Assembly: GCA_934045075.1 (NCBI GenBank)
Contig: OW203725.1
Span: forward strand, 25,521,714 to 25,585,713
Length of the DNA stretch: 64,000 nt
Reading direction: 5' to 3'
From: Yponomeuta sedellus
Lineage: Eukaryota > Arthropoda > Insecta > Lepidoptera > Yponomeutidae
Below are positions 1 to 10,572 of the stretch, piece by piece. A program made the translations under genes and the position numbers. How positions within the stretch are numbered: the first letter of the stretch is position 1; every line of letters begins with the position of its first letter. Under the pieces are notes generated by a model. It was not told the origin of the DNA, made no database searches, and saw only the letters and a list, made by a program, of their open reading frames with translations.

Positions 1-29
1 AAAAATATATAGCTATAAGCTAAAAATAA

Positions 30-364
30 GCGCTCGTGGCCTAGTCAAACCGAATAGTTGGAATCAATCACTTGAGTTAAGCAACAACAGGCGCGGTCAG
101 GTGCAGTATGGGTGACCGTCCCGTGACTACCGCTAGTGGCATTTCTCCGAGAGCTTCCGTGCTTCCGTCGATGCCGGCTGTCATATAATGGCAGTCGTTA
201 AGCTATGTCAGAGGCCTAACGTGCGGCTCGGTAACTTCTGACACTAATGCCCGCCACTGTCCTACAATCCTCCACCAACACAGACTAGGCCCCCGTGGTG
301 GAGTATGGCCTAACATTCCTGCGATGCAGGAAGAGACCCGTGCCCCAGTGGGGACATAAAAGGG
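30..364 (+). mobile_element. 5S-rRNA-derived SINE, copy 1
   Basis: The head resembles 5S rRNA, with GAGTTAAGCAAC (A-box region) and ATGGGTGACCG (C-box region) at 5S spacing. A body follows: GCCGGCTGTCA, GTCAGAGGCCT, CCGCCACTGTC, GGTGGAGTATGGCCTAAC. The end is near GTGGGGACATAAAAGGG. Confidence 0.8.
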
Positions 365-442
365 AAAGACATAATCGAAGTTAAAAATACGTTTCCGCCT
401 ATGACGTGATACCGCTGAGGCAGTGACAGTGGTCGTCCCCAG

Positions 443-663
443 ATGGTGGGCAGCGTGGTGGAGCCTCCCCGGCCAGCGGAGCCGCCGCACATCGTGCTGG
501 TGTTCGGCGCGTGGCAGCGGCGCGCGGCGCTGCGCGCGTGCGCGCTGCCGCACGTGCGGCCGCGGCTGCTGCGCTGCGGCTTCTTCCGCGACGCAGACCT
601 GCGGCAGCCGCAGCTGCTCGCCAAGACGCTCGAGCAGTACGAGGAGCGCCCGGAGAAGGACTA
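443..663 (+). CDS. Unrecognised gene, exon a
   Basis: The exon is open from the AG acceptor ending at 442. It ends two bases into a codon (TA) before GTGAGT at 664. Reading through would give an immediate TAG, so splicing is the better explanation. GC content rises sharply relative to the flanks. Confidence 0.55.
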
Positions 664-3572
664 GTGAGTGGCGGCTTACTGATTACCCCTTTATTCTTTT
701 TTTTTAAGTAAGCGGCGAGCGAAACAATCAACACATAAATCCGTTATTATTATTATTGCGGCTCTCTAGCTTTAACCCTGTTCCTCTTTTCAGCGTTATA
801 ACGCTTCCTAAATAACATAACTTCTCGGCTCTCTCTCTACGAGGTAACCCCTATGAACGACTGTAGGTACTCTTATTCCGTTTTCCGCTTGTTAATTGGA
901 GTGTAATTGTTGTTTTTATAAACATAACTGCTTGCGCAGTATTCTCAAACTACACTGTTCGGACTGCCAATATCGATCTTGTCCGGCAACTTGATATGCT
1001 ATCAAACAGATCGCCACAGAGCCGCAGATCGTACCGGAAGATATGAAGGCCAGGAAGTTAATGAATCGAGCACATGCTCCGAAGAATCGAGGCAGAAGAT
1101 TGACCTCAGCTGGAAATGTATACATATATGTGAAACGTGTCTCTTTCACCCCATGGTGCAATAAGTCGTTCAATATCAGTGGCACGTATCAAATTACGGT
1201 TTCCACAAAGTTAGATAAATACTTCGTCTCAAAACTATTACTACGTTTTCCTCTCGGACTTCCAGTTTATTACTGTAGATAATATTTATTATGTAGGACT
1301 GCTCACTTCATAGTATTTTTTGTTTTTACCTTATTGTCAACGCATGTTGTGGTAACCTGCCTGCACGTGGCAGCTGGTGATCCTTAAAATAAAATAACTT
1401 TTGCGAGCTCCTACAGTTGCTACCGCTGGGGCCAGGGCCACTTGAAGCCCGCACAACTTTAGGCGTGGGTGGAAGGTGTTTTTAGCAACGTGTTTGACTT
1501 GCACGTTGAAGCGGCGAGACGCTGGCGGTGACGCTGGCGGTGGGCGCGGCCGAGCCGGCGCTGTGCGGCGCGCCGCCCGCCGCCGCGCCGCCCGCGCAGC
1601 TGCTGGCTCTGGGCCCGCTGCACGTGAGCCAGGACGCGCTGGCCGGCGCCGCCGAGGCCGCGCGCCTCTTCCCGCCCGGCTACTGCGCGCCCCACCCGCG
1701 CCCCAAGCCCCGCGCCAAGAACAAGAAGAAGGTGCGCTGCCGACCTTTCACTACCTACTACCCACGGGAAAACCTGAGTGCTTAGTGTGAGTTTTTTAAC
1801 TACTCGATCGCCAATAATCGATCGAGCAATAAGACCGCCAATTGTACTATGTATATTTGCAATTGTTTTGTATTTGTTGTTTTTCCAGTGTACAATAAAG
1901 AATATTCTTATCTTATCTTATCTTATCTTATCGATCGCGTTAACGTAAACTCATAATTCTATGGCATCGAGGAAGCGCCACCTAGCGACAAGTAAGGAAA
2001 TTAAAATTGCTGAGTGCGAGTTGTAATGGTTTACGTTGAGAAGTGAACACGTTTACCGGCCAAAACACGAATAAACGCGAGTGCGAGTTGTACTGTGACA
2101 GCGTTTTGTCAGTTCGAACGGTTAACTTACTCATACTCACTACTCGATGCTCGATTAACGCGGTAGTAAAGTCATTCGATTGGATCTGTCAAACTGGCAC
2201 TAAGCACTCTAATCTTTCACTACCCAGAGGAAAACCTCTCGGAGTAGCAGTTTTCTTTAAAAAAAATTTTGGGGCCGCCCCTGAAACGGTCTTGGTCTAA
2301 ATCCAAGAAGAAGGTAGAGCTCTCTTCTTTTCCTCACCCAGGCGAGCTATAACATCCCTACCTTCGGATTTTCTGTTTTGGGTCGTCGACTCTCATATGT
2401 CTTAGTAGTATTGATCCTACTGAGGCATATGTGAATCAAGGTCACAACTCCGTCGGAACCAGCCTTGATTTATCTAGTTTATGAGTAAAGCTCACCTCTC
2501 CATGTGCATATTCACTTTCACGTCAAATTCGAAGCGCTCGAGGCCTGGTGGAACCGAGTCATTGCAATCAATCACTAATGTTTTGCAACATCAGACGCGG
2601 TCAGGTGCTGGATGGGTGACCATCCGATGACTATCGCTAGTGGCATTTTTCCGAGCGCTTCCGTGCTTTGCAAGGCACGTGAAGCCGTTGGTGCCGGTTG
2701 TCACGTAATGGCGATCGTTAAGTCACGTCACAGACCTTATGGACGGCTTGATAACATCTGACAGTAAGGCCCGCCAGTCTTACAATCCTCCACCAAACCT
2801 GCCTTGGTCCCATGGTTGAGTATGGCCTAATCTTCCTGCAATGCAGAAAGAGAACCGTGCCCCAGGCAGTGGGGACAGACAAAGGAATAATATCAATGAA
2901 CATAAAACGAAAATAATTTACATGTTATCTATTATGTCAATAAGAAAAGCTTATCCAAATGCGGACTAATGAATTTTAGATGAAGCGAAGGCGATCTTAC
3001 AGGATCGTGGCAAGTGGCAGTCCCTGGTCTCTGCCTACCCCTCAGGGATACAGGAGTGAGGTTATGTTATGTTTTCAACCAAATGCTACCTATAATAATG
3101 AACAAAGAAACTTCTCCGAGCCGTAGGATCATATTACGTATCTATATTATGCACATACATCCTAGACCACCTATAGATACACACAAATCTTTGGTAAACT
3201 TAAAATGCAGGCTCTCCATAATCCAATATCAATAATGTCAATCTCTATCTGACCCTTAGCACAAAAATGACACCCCCTATTTGCAAAGACGCACACCATT
3301 GATTTAGAAATCTATAATTCTTCCAGAAGCGTGAAAGCCGAGACGACACAGTGGCGCAAGACACGGCGGCCACCGCCCCGGCCCCGGCCGGCGCCGAGGC
3401 CGAGCCGGCCGGCGCCGAAGCCGAGCCGGCCGCCGACGGGGCCGAGCCGGGCGACGGCGAGGCCGACGCCGAGGGGGAGGGGGAGCCTGAGGGGGAGGAG
3501 GAAGAGCCGGAGGGTGATGAAGCGCAAGCAGTAGACAAGGCCACCTCGCCGCCGCCGCAGACTCCGCACTAA
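443..3572 (+). CDS. Unrecognised gene, 3' part (three exons, partial)
   Basis: Three GC-rich segments join with matching phases into about 228 residues: 443-663, 1512-1731 and 3327-3572. The joins use GT donors at 664 and 1732 and AG acceptors ending at 442, 1511 and 3326. The 5' part probably lies left of the window, because 443 follows an AG acceptor and the ATG there need not be the start. The product begins with a hydrophobic stretch (HIVLVFGAW), then FFRDADLRQPQLLAKTLEQY. It next has an Ala/Pro-rich part, a basic run at the exon 2/3 join (KNKKKKRE, possibly a nuclear signal), and an acidic Glu/Gly/Ala tail with about 80 residues of low complexity. I do not recognise the family and assign no function. 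AATAAA signals follow the stop closely. Transcript evidence is needed to confirm the joins. Confidence 0.6.
1512..1731 (+). CDS. Unrecognised gene, exon b
   Basis: The acceptor AG at 1510-1511 supplies the single base that completes a Tyr codon begun in the previous exon. The exon ends in two Lys codons before GTGCGC. Unspliced, the frame would stay open only to a stop at about 1785, so an alternative short C-terminus is possible. Confidence 0.55.
1800..1934 (+). mobile_element. LINE or SINE 3' end with (CTTAT)n tail
   Basis: TGTACAATAAAGAATATTCT followed by four CTTAT units. A reverse-strand fragment of the same tail is at about 5712-5756. Confidence 0.55.
2534..2886 (+). mobile_element. 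5S-rRNA-derived SINE, copy 2
   Basis: Full-length copy with GATGGGTGACC and the same body and GTGGGGACA end. The A-box region is changed (TTTTGCAACATC). Confidence 0.8.
2975..3078 (+). mobile_element. RTE-like LINE 3' fragment (RT C-terminus)
   Basis: Reads DEAKAILQDRGKWQSLVSAY then PSGIQE and a stop, followed by TTATG repeats. This is the C-terminal end and tail typical of a lepidopteran LINE. Confidence 0.65.
3327..3572 (+). CDS. Unrecognised gene, terminal exon with acidic tail
   Basis: The exon begins after TTCTTCCAG and continues in phase 0 with KRESRDDTVAQD. It then encodes imperfect Ala-Glu-Pro repeats (GAEAEPA units) and a Glu-rich tail, and stops with TAA. Its internal DNA repeats (GCCGAGCCGGCC type) suggest slippage-prone coding sequence. 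Confidence 0.6.
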   Translation, partial: KRESRDDTVAQDTAATAPAPAGAEAEPAGAEAEPAADGAEPGDGEADAEGEGEPEGEEEEPEGDEAQAVDKATSPPPQTPH

Positions 3573-3585
3573 TGAGTGTCGCGAT

Positions 3586-3595
3586 AATAAATAAA
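3586..3595 (+). terminator. Polyadenylation signals of the left gene
   Basis: Two overlapping AATAAA hexamers lie 14-18 bases after the TAA stop at 3572, in sense orientation. This suits a very short 3' UTR. Confidence 0.5.
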
Positions 3596-3599
3596 ATAT

Positions 3600-4230
3600 T
3601 ATAGTGTTTGGTACTTACCTTCATTATCGCAGAATTCTGACACTTGCACCGTACCAGCAGTGTAATCCATCTCGCTTGATACACTTGTCCAATCTACAGA
3701 AATACTGTACTTGATGGTATCAACAATTAAACGCTTCAGAAATATCAAAATCCGTTACTTATGATGCCTTTTACATTCCTAGTCGTATTTATAAACACAA
3801 AAATCCTTAAAACACTCTTCAGGTGTAGTTTGAATATTTTGTGGTATAAGTAAAATGTGCAATAAACCCATAATAAGACTGCTGTAGTAAAATGGGAATC
3901 GTGTTTTTATAAATAACACTGATATTTTTTATCATTAAAGCACAAAAAAGTGCTGTGAGATCACTAAATTAGACAGTGACGTGACGTCACTAATCTGTCT
4001 CATAAAAATGTTATTAAATGCTAAATTGCAGGAGGATGTTTACTTACGAGTACTAGTATAAAAATTACTAATGCAATATTTTTTGAATGATGGAATCTAA
4101 ATGAAAATACAAAAGTCCACAGTTAATCCTAAAATTTACCATACTTTTCGTTCATTTATTTATAAATAGTCAATTTCATATACATAATTAAATTTATATT
4201 AACAATAAAAATAAAATGAGTAACGACTTA
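3600..4230. other. Intergenic AT-rich sequence
   Basis: No coding or repeat structure recognised, apart from A/T-rich low complexity. Confidence 0.6.
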
Positions 4231-4317
4231 TCTGTGCGCAGTGAAATCAGTCATACGCAGGCAAAGAGATCGGCGAGTGAGTGAGAGGGAACGACTCCGG
4301 GCGTCCGTATGGCTGCC

Positions 4318-4470
4318 GGCACTGCCCCACTGTACACTGTATACTGTACATTGCACACTGTATACTGCACACTGCACACTGTATACTGTACACTGCACAC
4401 TGTAAACTGTACACTGCACACTGTAAACTGTACACTGCACACTGTATACTGTACAATGCACAGTGTACAC
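4318..4470. repeat. 21-bp-period TACACTGCACACTGTA array
   Basis: Variants of ACTGTAAACTGTACACTGCAC repeat about six times, then a GC-rich end (GGCCGGCGGCGGCGGCCG). Intergenic between the left gene and KLHL20. Open frames here are repeat artefacts. Confidence 0.85.
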
Positions 4471-4699
4471 GGGCCGGCGGCGGCGGCCGCGCGGCTCACA
4501 CCACCGAGTCTTTTCTGTTCCTGTGACCACAGAGAATACAATATTTAGTACTTTAGTTAAATAAAATATTGATGACGATCAAGCCCTAATTTTGTAAAAA
4601 AAGGCAAATTTGTACATACATAAAAAACTGCCAGATAATTTTGCCTTGTAAAAGGATGACTAATAAAAATAACAATAACTTCTTCACAACACGATGACC

Positions 4700-4865
4700 T
4701 GAGGCCAAAGAGGCCGTATGGGCGGCTTGATGACTTCTGACAGTAAGGCCCGCCACTGTCTTACAATCCTCCACCACCGGGACTTGGCCCCGGTGGTGGA
4801 GTATGGCCTAACCTCCCTGCGCTGTAGGAAGAGACCCGTGCCCCGGTAGTCGGGACATAATTATA
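4700..4865 (+). mobile_element. 5S-rRNA-derived SINE, 3' half only
   Basis: Begins within the body (GGCCGTATGGGCGGCTTGAT) and ends GTCGGGACATAATTATAAGGG. The 5S-like head is missing. Confidence 0.75.
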
Positions 4866-5139
4866 AGGGTTGATATCGATGAACAATTAAAAAAGGTAGA
4901 GAAGGTTAGTTAAGTAACCTTGAATATGGGCCCTGTAAGGGTATAGCAAATATACATGTTGGTTTTCTCTTTCTGAGAGAAGGTCTGTGCCTTCAGTGAG
5001 ACGTAGGCTACATAACAAAAAAAATATTGACAGATAATATACTAAAAAAACATTTAAGCTTTTTGTAGCATAAATATCAACGTGATTTTTAGTCCACAAG
5101 CTCACGTTGTAAAAGACATCACGTGTCTGATGCCCAGGA

Positions 5140-5364
5140 TACACGAGACTAGTTTTTCAACCTAGGATAGCGAGCTAGTGTCAGTATGTTTGGCTTCGTT
5201 TGGACAAAACTAGTTTCATTTCTGAGCTAGTAAGCTAACTTACAAGCCAGAACAGTTTTTAATAAACTTATTTATCTTTGTTTACACGGAGCCAGAAGTA
5301 CCAGCTTGCAAGCTTACTGACACTAGCTTGCTTGCTTTCTAGCTTGAAAGACTAGCCTCGTGTA
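5140..5364. repeat. Foldback MITE-like element
   Basis: Imperfect inverted ends of about 50 bp: TACACGAGACTAG with AGCTAGTGTCAGTA at the left, and TACTGACACTAGCTTG with CTAGCCTCGTGTA at the right. Confidence 0.65.
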
Positions 5365-5401
5365 ACTCGGGCACCACGGGGGCGGCCGCGCTCAGCGCTC
5401 G

Positions 5402-5486
5402 GCCGCACTCACCATATGTAGTGCGTGTAGGCCGCACTCACCATATGTAGTGCGTGTAGGCCGCACTCACCATATGTAGTGCGTGT
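5402..5486 (-). repeat. 29-bp tandem repeat over the KLHL20 stop codon (about 2.9 copies)
   Basis: Units at 5402-5430, 5431-5459 and 5460-5486 are identical. Each contains the last codons (HYIW), the TGA stop and 8 following bases, so the extra copies lie in the 3' UTR. Confidence 0.95.
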
Positions 5487-5583
5487 CCTGGTGCGGCGCG
5501 CGCATGACGCCGACGCCGCCGCCCAGCCGCCGGTAGTTCATGGCGCCGCACAGCCGCCACTGGTTCGACTCCGGGTCGAACAC
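5467..5583 (-). CDS. KLHL20: KLHL20 terminal coding exon (Kelch repeat 6 and stop)
   Basis: 38 codons plus [33 protein letters not shown], then a tail ending THYIW. The final Ile-Trp matches the end of vertebrate KLHL20. The stop codon and last codons lie inside a 29-bp tandem repeat (5402-5486). Confidence 0.92.
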   Translation of the reverse strand: MFDPESNQWRLCGAMNYRRLGGGVGVMRAPHQDTHYIW

Positions 5584-8500
5584 CTGCGCCAAATAAACAC
5601 ATTTAGACAACATTTAACAAGACATACTGTTATTAGTTGCTATCAAACGTCTTATGGGGCCTCTAGACGGGCTATATTTTCACGAAAATGTGTAGCTGCA
5701 AATGATACATCATAAGATAAGATAGATAAGAATATTTTTTATTGTACACCAGAGCACATTTTGACTTTCTTTAATAATTTTTACTTACTTTAAAATATTT
5801 GCAACAATGACTTGGCACCCGGCGTGCGTGCATGCTACGACTTATGAACGTTGATGAAGCGAAGGTGATCTGTCAGGATCGTGGCAAGTGCCATTCCCTG
5901 GTCTGGGATACAGGCTGGAGGTTATGCATGTATGTATGTATGACTTGGTAACAGTTGAAAATTACCTCTCCGCGCTAATTAGAAACAGAAGTGCAGTGAA
6001 GTAGGCTCGTCATTAACGTGACCAGTGTAAATTGCTTGTTTGTAAACAGTGTGGTTAATCTTACGGTGTCTAGGTTCAAACAACAATGGTTAGTAATGTA
6101 TAATAAGATAATCATATGAAGACATATTACACTGCCCCTCTCTTTCTCGCGCATTAGCAATCCGCTAAAAGTTAAAAGGGCATTTTGTATACCTATATTT
6201 GTTTAAACGCCGTTCGAAATATGTGTAAAGCACATTTTGTGCCAAAAGGGCTACTATAACATTACACATTATTTATAGAACAAATATGCCTGGAAGTAAA
6301 TGCAATGCATGATTGCTAGGTTTTAGAATAATGTGTAAACTCTGTTAATAAAGTATCAAAAGAACTTGAAAAGAATAAGATTGAAGTTTATAGTTAATTT
6401 TTCTTGAAAATTAGTTGGATTTTGAAATGGACAACTGGTTTTACTTGTAACGGCCAATACGTTACACTTACTGTGTTACGAGTATTTTGAATAAAGTAGT
6501 CAGTTATGGTGTACTTAGAGACAGAACATGTTAGCACACATTACACCACATGTTTTGATCTGAGATGTGCGAGTAGTCCCTTTGGCTCTCACCTCTATGG
6601 ACTTGAGGTAGGCGGTGCCGTCGAAGCCGCCGACGGCGTACAGCTGCCCGTTGACGACGGCCAGCCCCACGCCGCTGCGGCGTGACGTCATGGCCACCAC
6701 GGGCGACCACGCGTCCGCCGCCGGGTCGTACCTGCGCCGGGATTAGTCACCGTCAATTTACTAAAATCTTAAAAACCTATTTTGAGTCTATAAACTCCAC
6801 CCATGCCGGGCCTCGAACCCGCGACCTCTGGCTAACCGTGCCAGAGAACCGGTTAGCCAGAGGTCGCGGCTTCGAGTCCCGGAATGGGTGGAAATTTTAG
6901 CCTCTAAATAGGTCTTTTAAAATTGTGCTTCGCACGGGTTAGTGCATTAAAAAAAGAATATAATTATTAAACTCTGTGACATTCGTAGAGAGCGTAAAGT
7001 GCGAATTTAGTTTAAAATTATCACCATCAACCCATTATGTCCACACAGAAGGGCACGAGTCCCTTTCCTAAGGAAGGTATAGACCTTACTTCATACATAA
7101 CATGTAATTGGTATTTTAAAACATAAAAATATTACTTTTTTAGATCATATTTTACATTGATACTCAACATACCGAGACTTAAATCCCGTGGTGGGGATAT
7201 ATTATAAGGGTTAGTATACTATATAATAAACAGAATGTAAATTGTTTATGTTCTAATACATTTTTCATTTCTGAATTCACATGTTAGGAACAACATTTTG
7301 TTTTCCATCTTGGTGATATCCTCGCCTGGTTACCATAAAACAGGGTATCCTAATTTGGAACTAGGGTAAATGAATTTGTTTCGTGGAAGTTATCTTCACT
7401 AGCTGACCCTGCAAATGCTGTTTTGTTACCCACGATCAATTTTCAGACCTACGAGTATATACAAAAAATTGTGAAGCCGTCTCAGAGCAGTTCGATAGCA
7501 AACACTTAGGGTCTGTTTCACAATCTGCAGATAGAGTTCCGGATCCGCAACCAGGGCTGCGGTTTGTTCTTAATTTGAAGCCATAAAAAGAACACACGCA
7601 ATATAGGATGCTTATTTAAATTTAGAACAAACGGCAGCCCTGGTTGCGGATAGCTTATCTGAAACCTTATTTGAACATTGTGAAACAGAGGCTTGGAAAC
7701 ATTTATTCAAATATAAAATTAAGTCGGGTTATACTATATCTTTAACTCAAGAACGGCTGGACCGATTATATTGTCGATTCTGGGGCGGCACAGGGTCGAT
7801 CGGGCCGGCTAGTCGGGAAGAGCGATTAGGAACCGACCGCTCGGCGGAGGAGAGCTCGGTGCAGTCGTCGCGGCCGCCGACCGCGTAGATCTGGTTGTCG
7901 TAGACGGCGCAGCCCAGGTGCTTGCGGCGCGTGGACATGGCCGCCACCGGCGTCCACTTGTTGGCGCGCGGCTCGTAGCGCTCGGCCGAGCTCAGCGGCG
8001 CCTGCCCGTCGGACCCGCCCACCGCGTACAGCGCGCCGCCGAGCACCGCCACCGCCACGCCCAGCCGCCGCGACGTCATGGCCGCCACCTGCGGCACCGC
8101 CCTCATTGTAATAGCGCTACACGAGAAAGCTGATTCCAGCACCGCCACCGCCACGCCCAGCCGCCGCGACGTCATGGCCGCCACCTGCGGCACCGCCCTC
8201 ATTGTAATAGCGCTACACGAGAAAGCTGTTTCCAGCACCGCCACCGCCACGCCCAGCCGCCGCGACGTCAAGTCCGCCACCTGCGGCACCGCCCTCATTG
8301 TAATAGCGCTACACGAGAAAGCTGTTTCCAGCACCGCCACCGCCACCCCCAGCCGCCGCGACGTCATGGCCGCCACCTGCGGCACCGCCCTCATTGTAAT
8401 AGCGCTACACGAGAAAGCTGTTTCCAGCACCGCCACCGCCACGCCCAGCCGCCGCGACGTCAAGGCCGCCACCTGCGGCACCGCCCCTCATTGTAATAGC

Positions 8501-10532
8501 GCTACACGAGAAAGCTGTTTCCAGCACCGCCACCGCCACGCCCAGCCGCCGCGACGTCAAGGCCGCCACCTGCGGCACCGCCCCTCATTGTAATAGCGCT
8601 ACACGAGAAAGCTGTTTCCAGCACCGCCACCGCCACGCCCAGCCGCCGCGACGTCAAGGCCGCCACCTGCGGCACCGCCCCTCATTGTAATAGCGCTACA
8701 CGAGAAAGCTGTTTCCAGCACCGCCACCGCCACGCCCAGCCGCCGCGACGTCAAGGCCGCCACCTGCGGCACCGCCCCTCATTGTAATAGCGCTACGATG
8801 CTACGCGCTACGACGTCATGGCCACCGTCTACCGCCGACGATTCATTGTAATAGCGCTACACGTGAAAGCCGTTTCGTTTAGGTTTCAGTACACAATGGC
8901 CTATCTTGGCGAGTGGGAATAGCAAAAAAGGTAATTTCTGAATTTGGAGGTCGTGGATTCGAATCTCAGTATGCACCAATAACTCACTCCTACTCATAGT
9001 TGTACATAATTGAGACATTAATGGCTCAGTCATGAATAAGTAGCACTACTACTCGCTAACGGTAAAGGAAAACATCGTAAAATGCCTCTGCGCTTGCATG
9101 TACAATGGTTCAACTATGAAGTTAAGTGCAGTAATTTCGAAAGGTCTAACTATGGTATTTGCTTGCCCATTACAGCACATTGCCATTATATACGGGGGCA
9201 ACGGTATGGTGGCGGACTATTGTCAATCGTGGAGCGCAATTACAATGTCACTTGTTGATCTTTCTAGTACACTTCCAGGGAATCGCAACGCAGCGCAACC
9301 TTTTTTTTTTTCGTTTATCAATTAAAATATATACATATTTCACTTTGTTAAGACGCAATCATCATAGCCTGCGCAATGAAGGCTTTTCAGCTCGGCGTTT
9401 TTGACAGCTCTCAGTTGGGTTCCCCAAAAGCCACTAGATGGCAGCCTGCCTAACTCTGTCTGAGAACGGAGGTTATTGACACAGAGTATATAGGAGTGAC
9501 AGAATCATAGAGTAGAAAGAAGACCAGCAACCAATGACACCTTTCTGCATACTATCAGCTATGCAGACAGGTTTCTTCGGTTTCTGGTCAGTAAGCCTCC
9601 TTCATTCAGATAGGGCTAGCTAGCGCCATCTATTAATTAACATAACATAACATTTACATACAGGCACATACATTGTTTTTGGCCCCACACTAGGATACCC
9701 TGTGACGTGGGAACCAGAAACAACGACATCACAAACATGTAAACATCCAAGACCTGGACTTTTTTTTTGTGTCCAGCCGGGATTCGAACCCGGGACCTCT
9801 CGCATGGTAGGCAGACGCGCTACCGCTACGCCACAGAGGTCGTCATCGGTCGTCTACGTCAATTAAAAGTGGTACAGGTTTATTTTTTGAAGTCCCTCTG
9901 AAAAGCGCTGAATAATTCGATATGTAGTAGGCGTGTAGCCTCATTATTACAATAACGTGCACTTTATGTTTAGCCAGCACTTAACATAGAATATAAGCAA
10001 ATGCACAGTGTTATTTAAGTTCACTCCATACAATATACGAGGACACACTACAACTGAGACGTGTTTTCTATTCCATCTCCTGACACCACCGAGCGCTCAC
10101 CTTGGTCCAGCGGTTCTCCTTGGGGTCGTACCGCTCGACGTGGTTGAGGCACTGCACGCCGTCCTGGCCGCCCACGGCGTACAGCGCGCCCTCCAGCACG
10201 GCCACGCCCACCGACGTGCGGCACGACGACGTCGGCGCCACCGCGCCGCACCACTGCACCACACACACACACACACACCGATAGTATCGCATTGTATAGA
10301 ATATACAAATATACAAAATATTTATTCATACAACCAAAATTATTCTTACATACACTTTTGCTGGGATTCCCTTGTAAGTATAAAATACCTGTGCCAGGGA
10401 AACCCGCTCTTCCACAACTTATAAAGGTTGAACAACTAAAACTAACTATCGAATCTTATTTTTATAAAACTGGTTAAGTTATAGAAATGTGGTGTGTCTG
10501 TGTGTGAGAGTGTACGTGTGTTTGTTTGTGTG

Positions 10533-10572
<40 letters not shown>

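Noticed and set aside
55..135. 5S rRNA gene or pseudogene
   Set aside because: Only the 5S internal region is present and it is joined to the same unrelated body in every copy, so it is a SINE head.
4228..4548. Overlapping ORFs of 69-100 residues in the TACACTGCAC array
   Set aside because: Low-complexity repeat translation in several frames with no flanking exon signals.
5467..5475. Splice donor GGTGAGT at the end of the last KLHL20 exon
   Set aside because: In frame it reads TGG TGA, giving the Ile-Trp end expected for KLHL20. A further exon is not needed, though the motif resembles a donor.
7747..8481. 244-residue minus-strand ORF with repeated Kelch-like start
   Set aside because: It merges repeat units, exon 8 and following intron. 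Only 7838-8088 is supported as coding.
8078..8593. 171-residue plus-strand ORF
   Set aside because: Antisense of the 96-bp repeat array.
9772..9845. tRNA gene on the minus strand
   Set aside because: Box A and box B are present, but the acceptor ends do not pair and a SINE body follows. Better explained as a tRNA-derived SINE.
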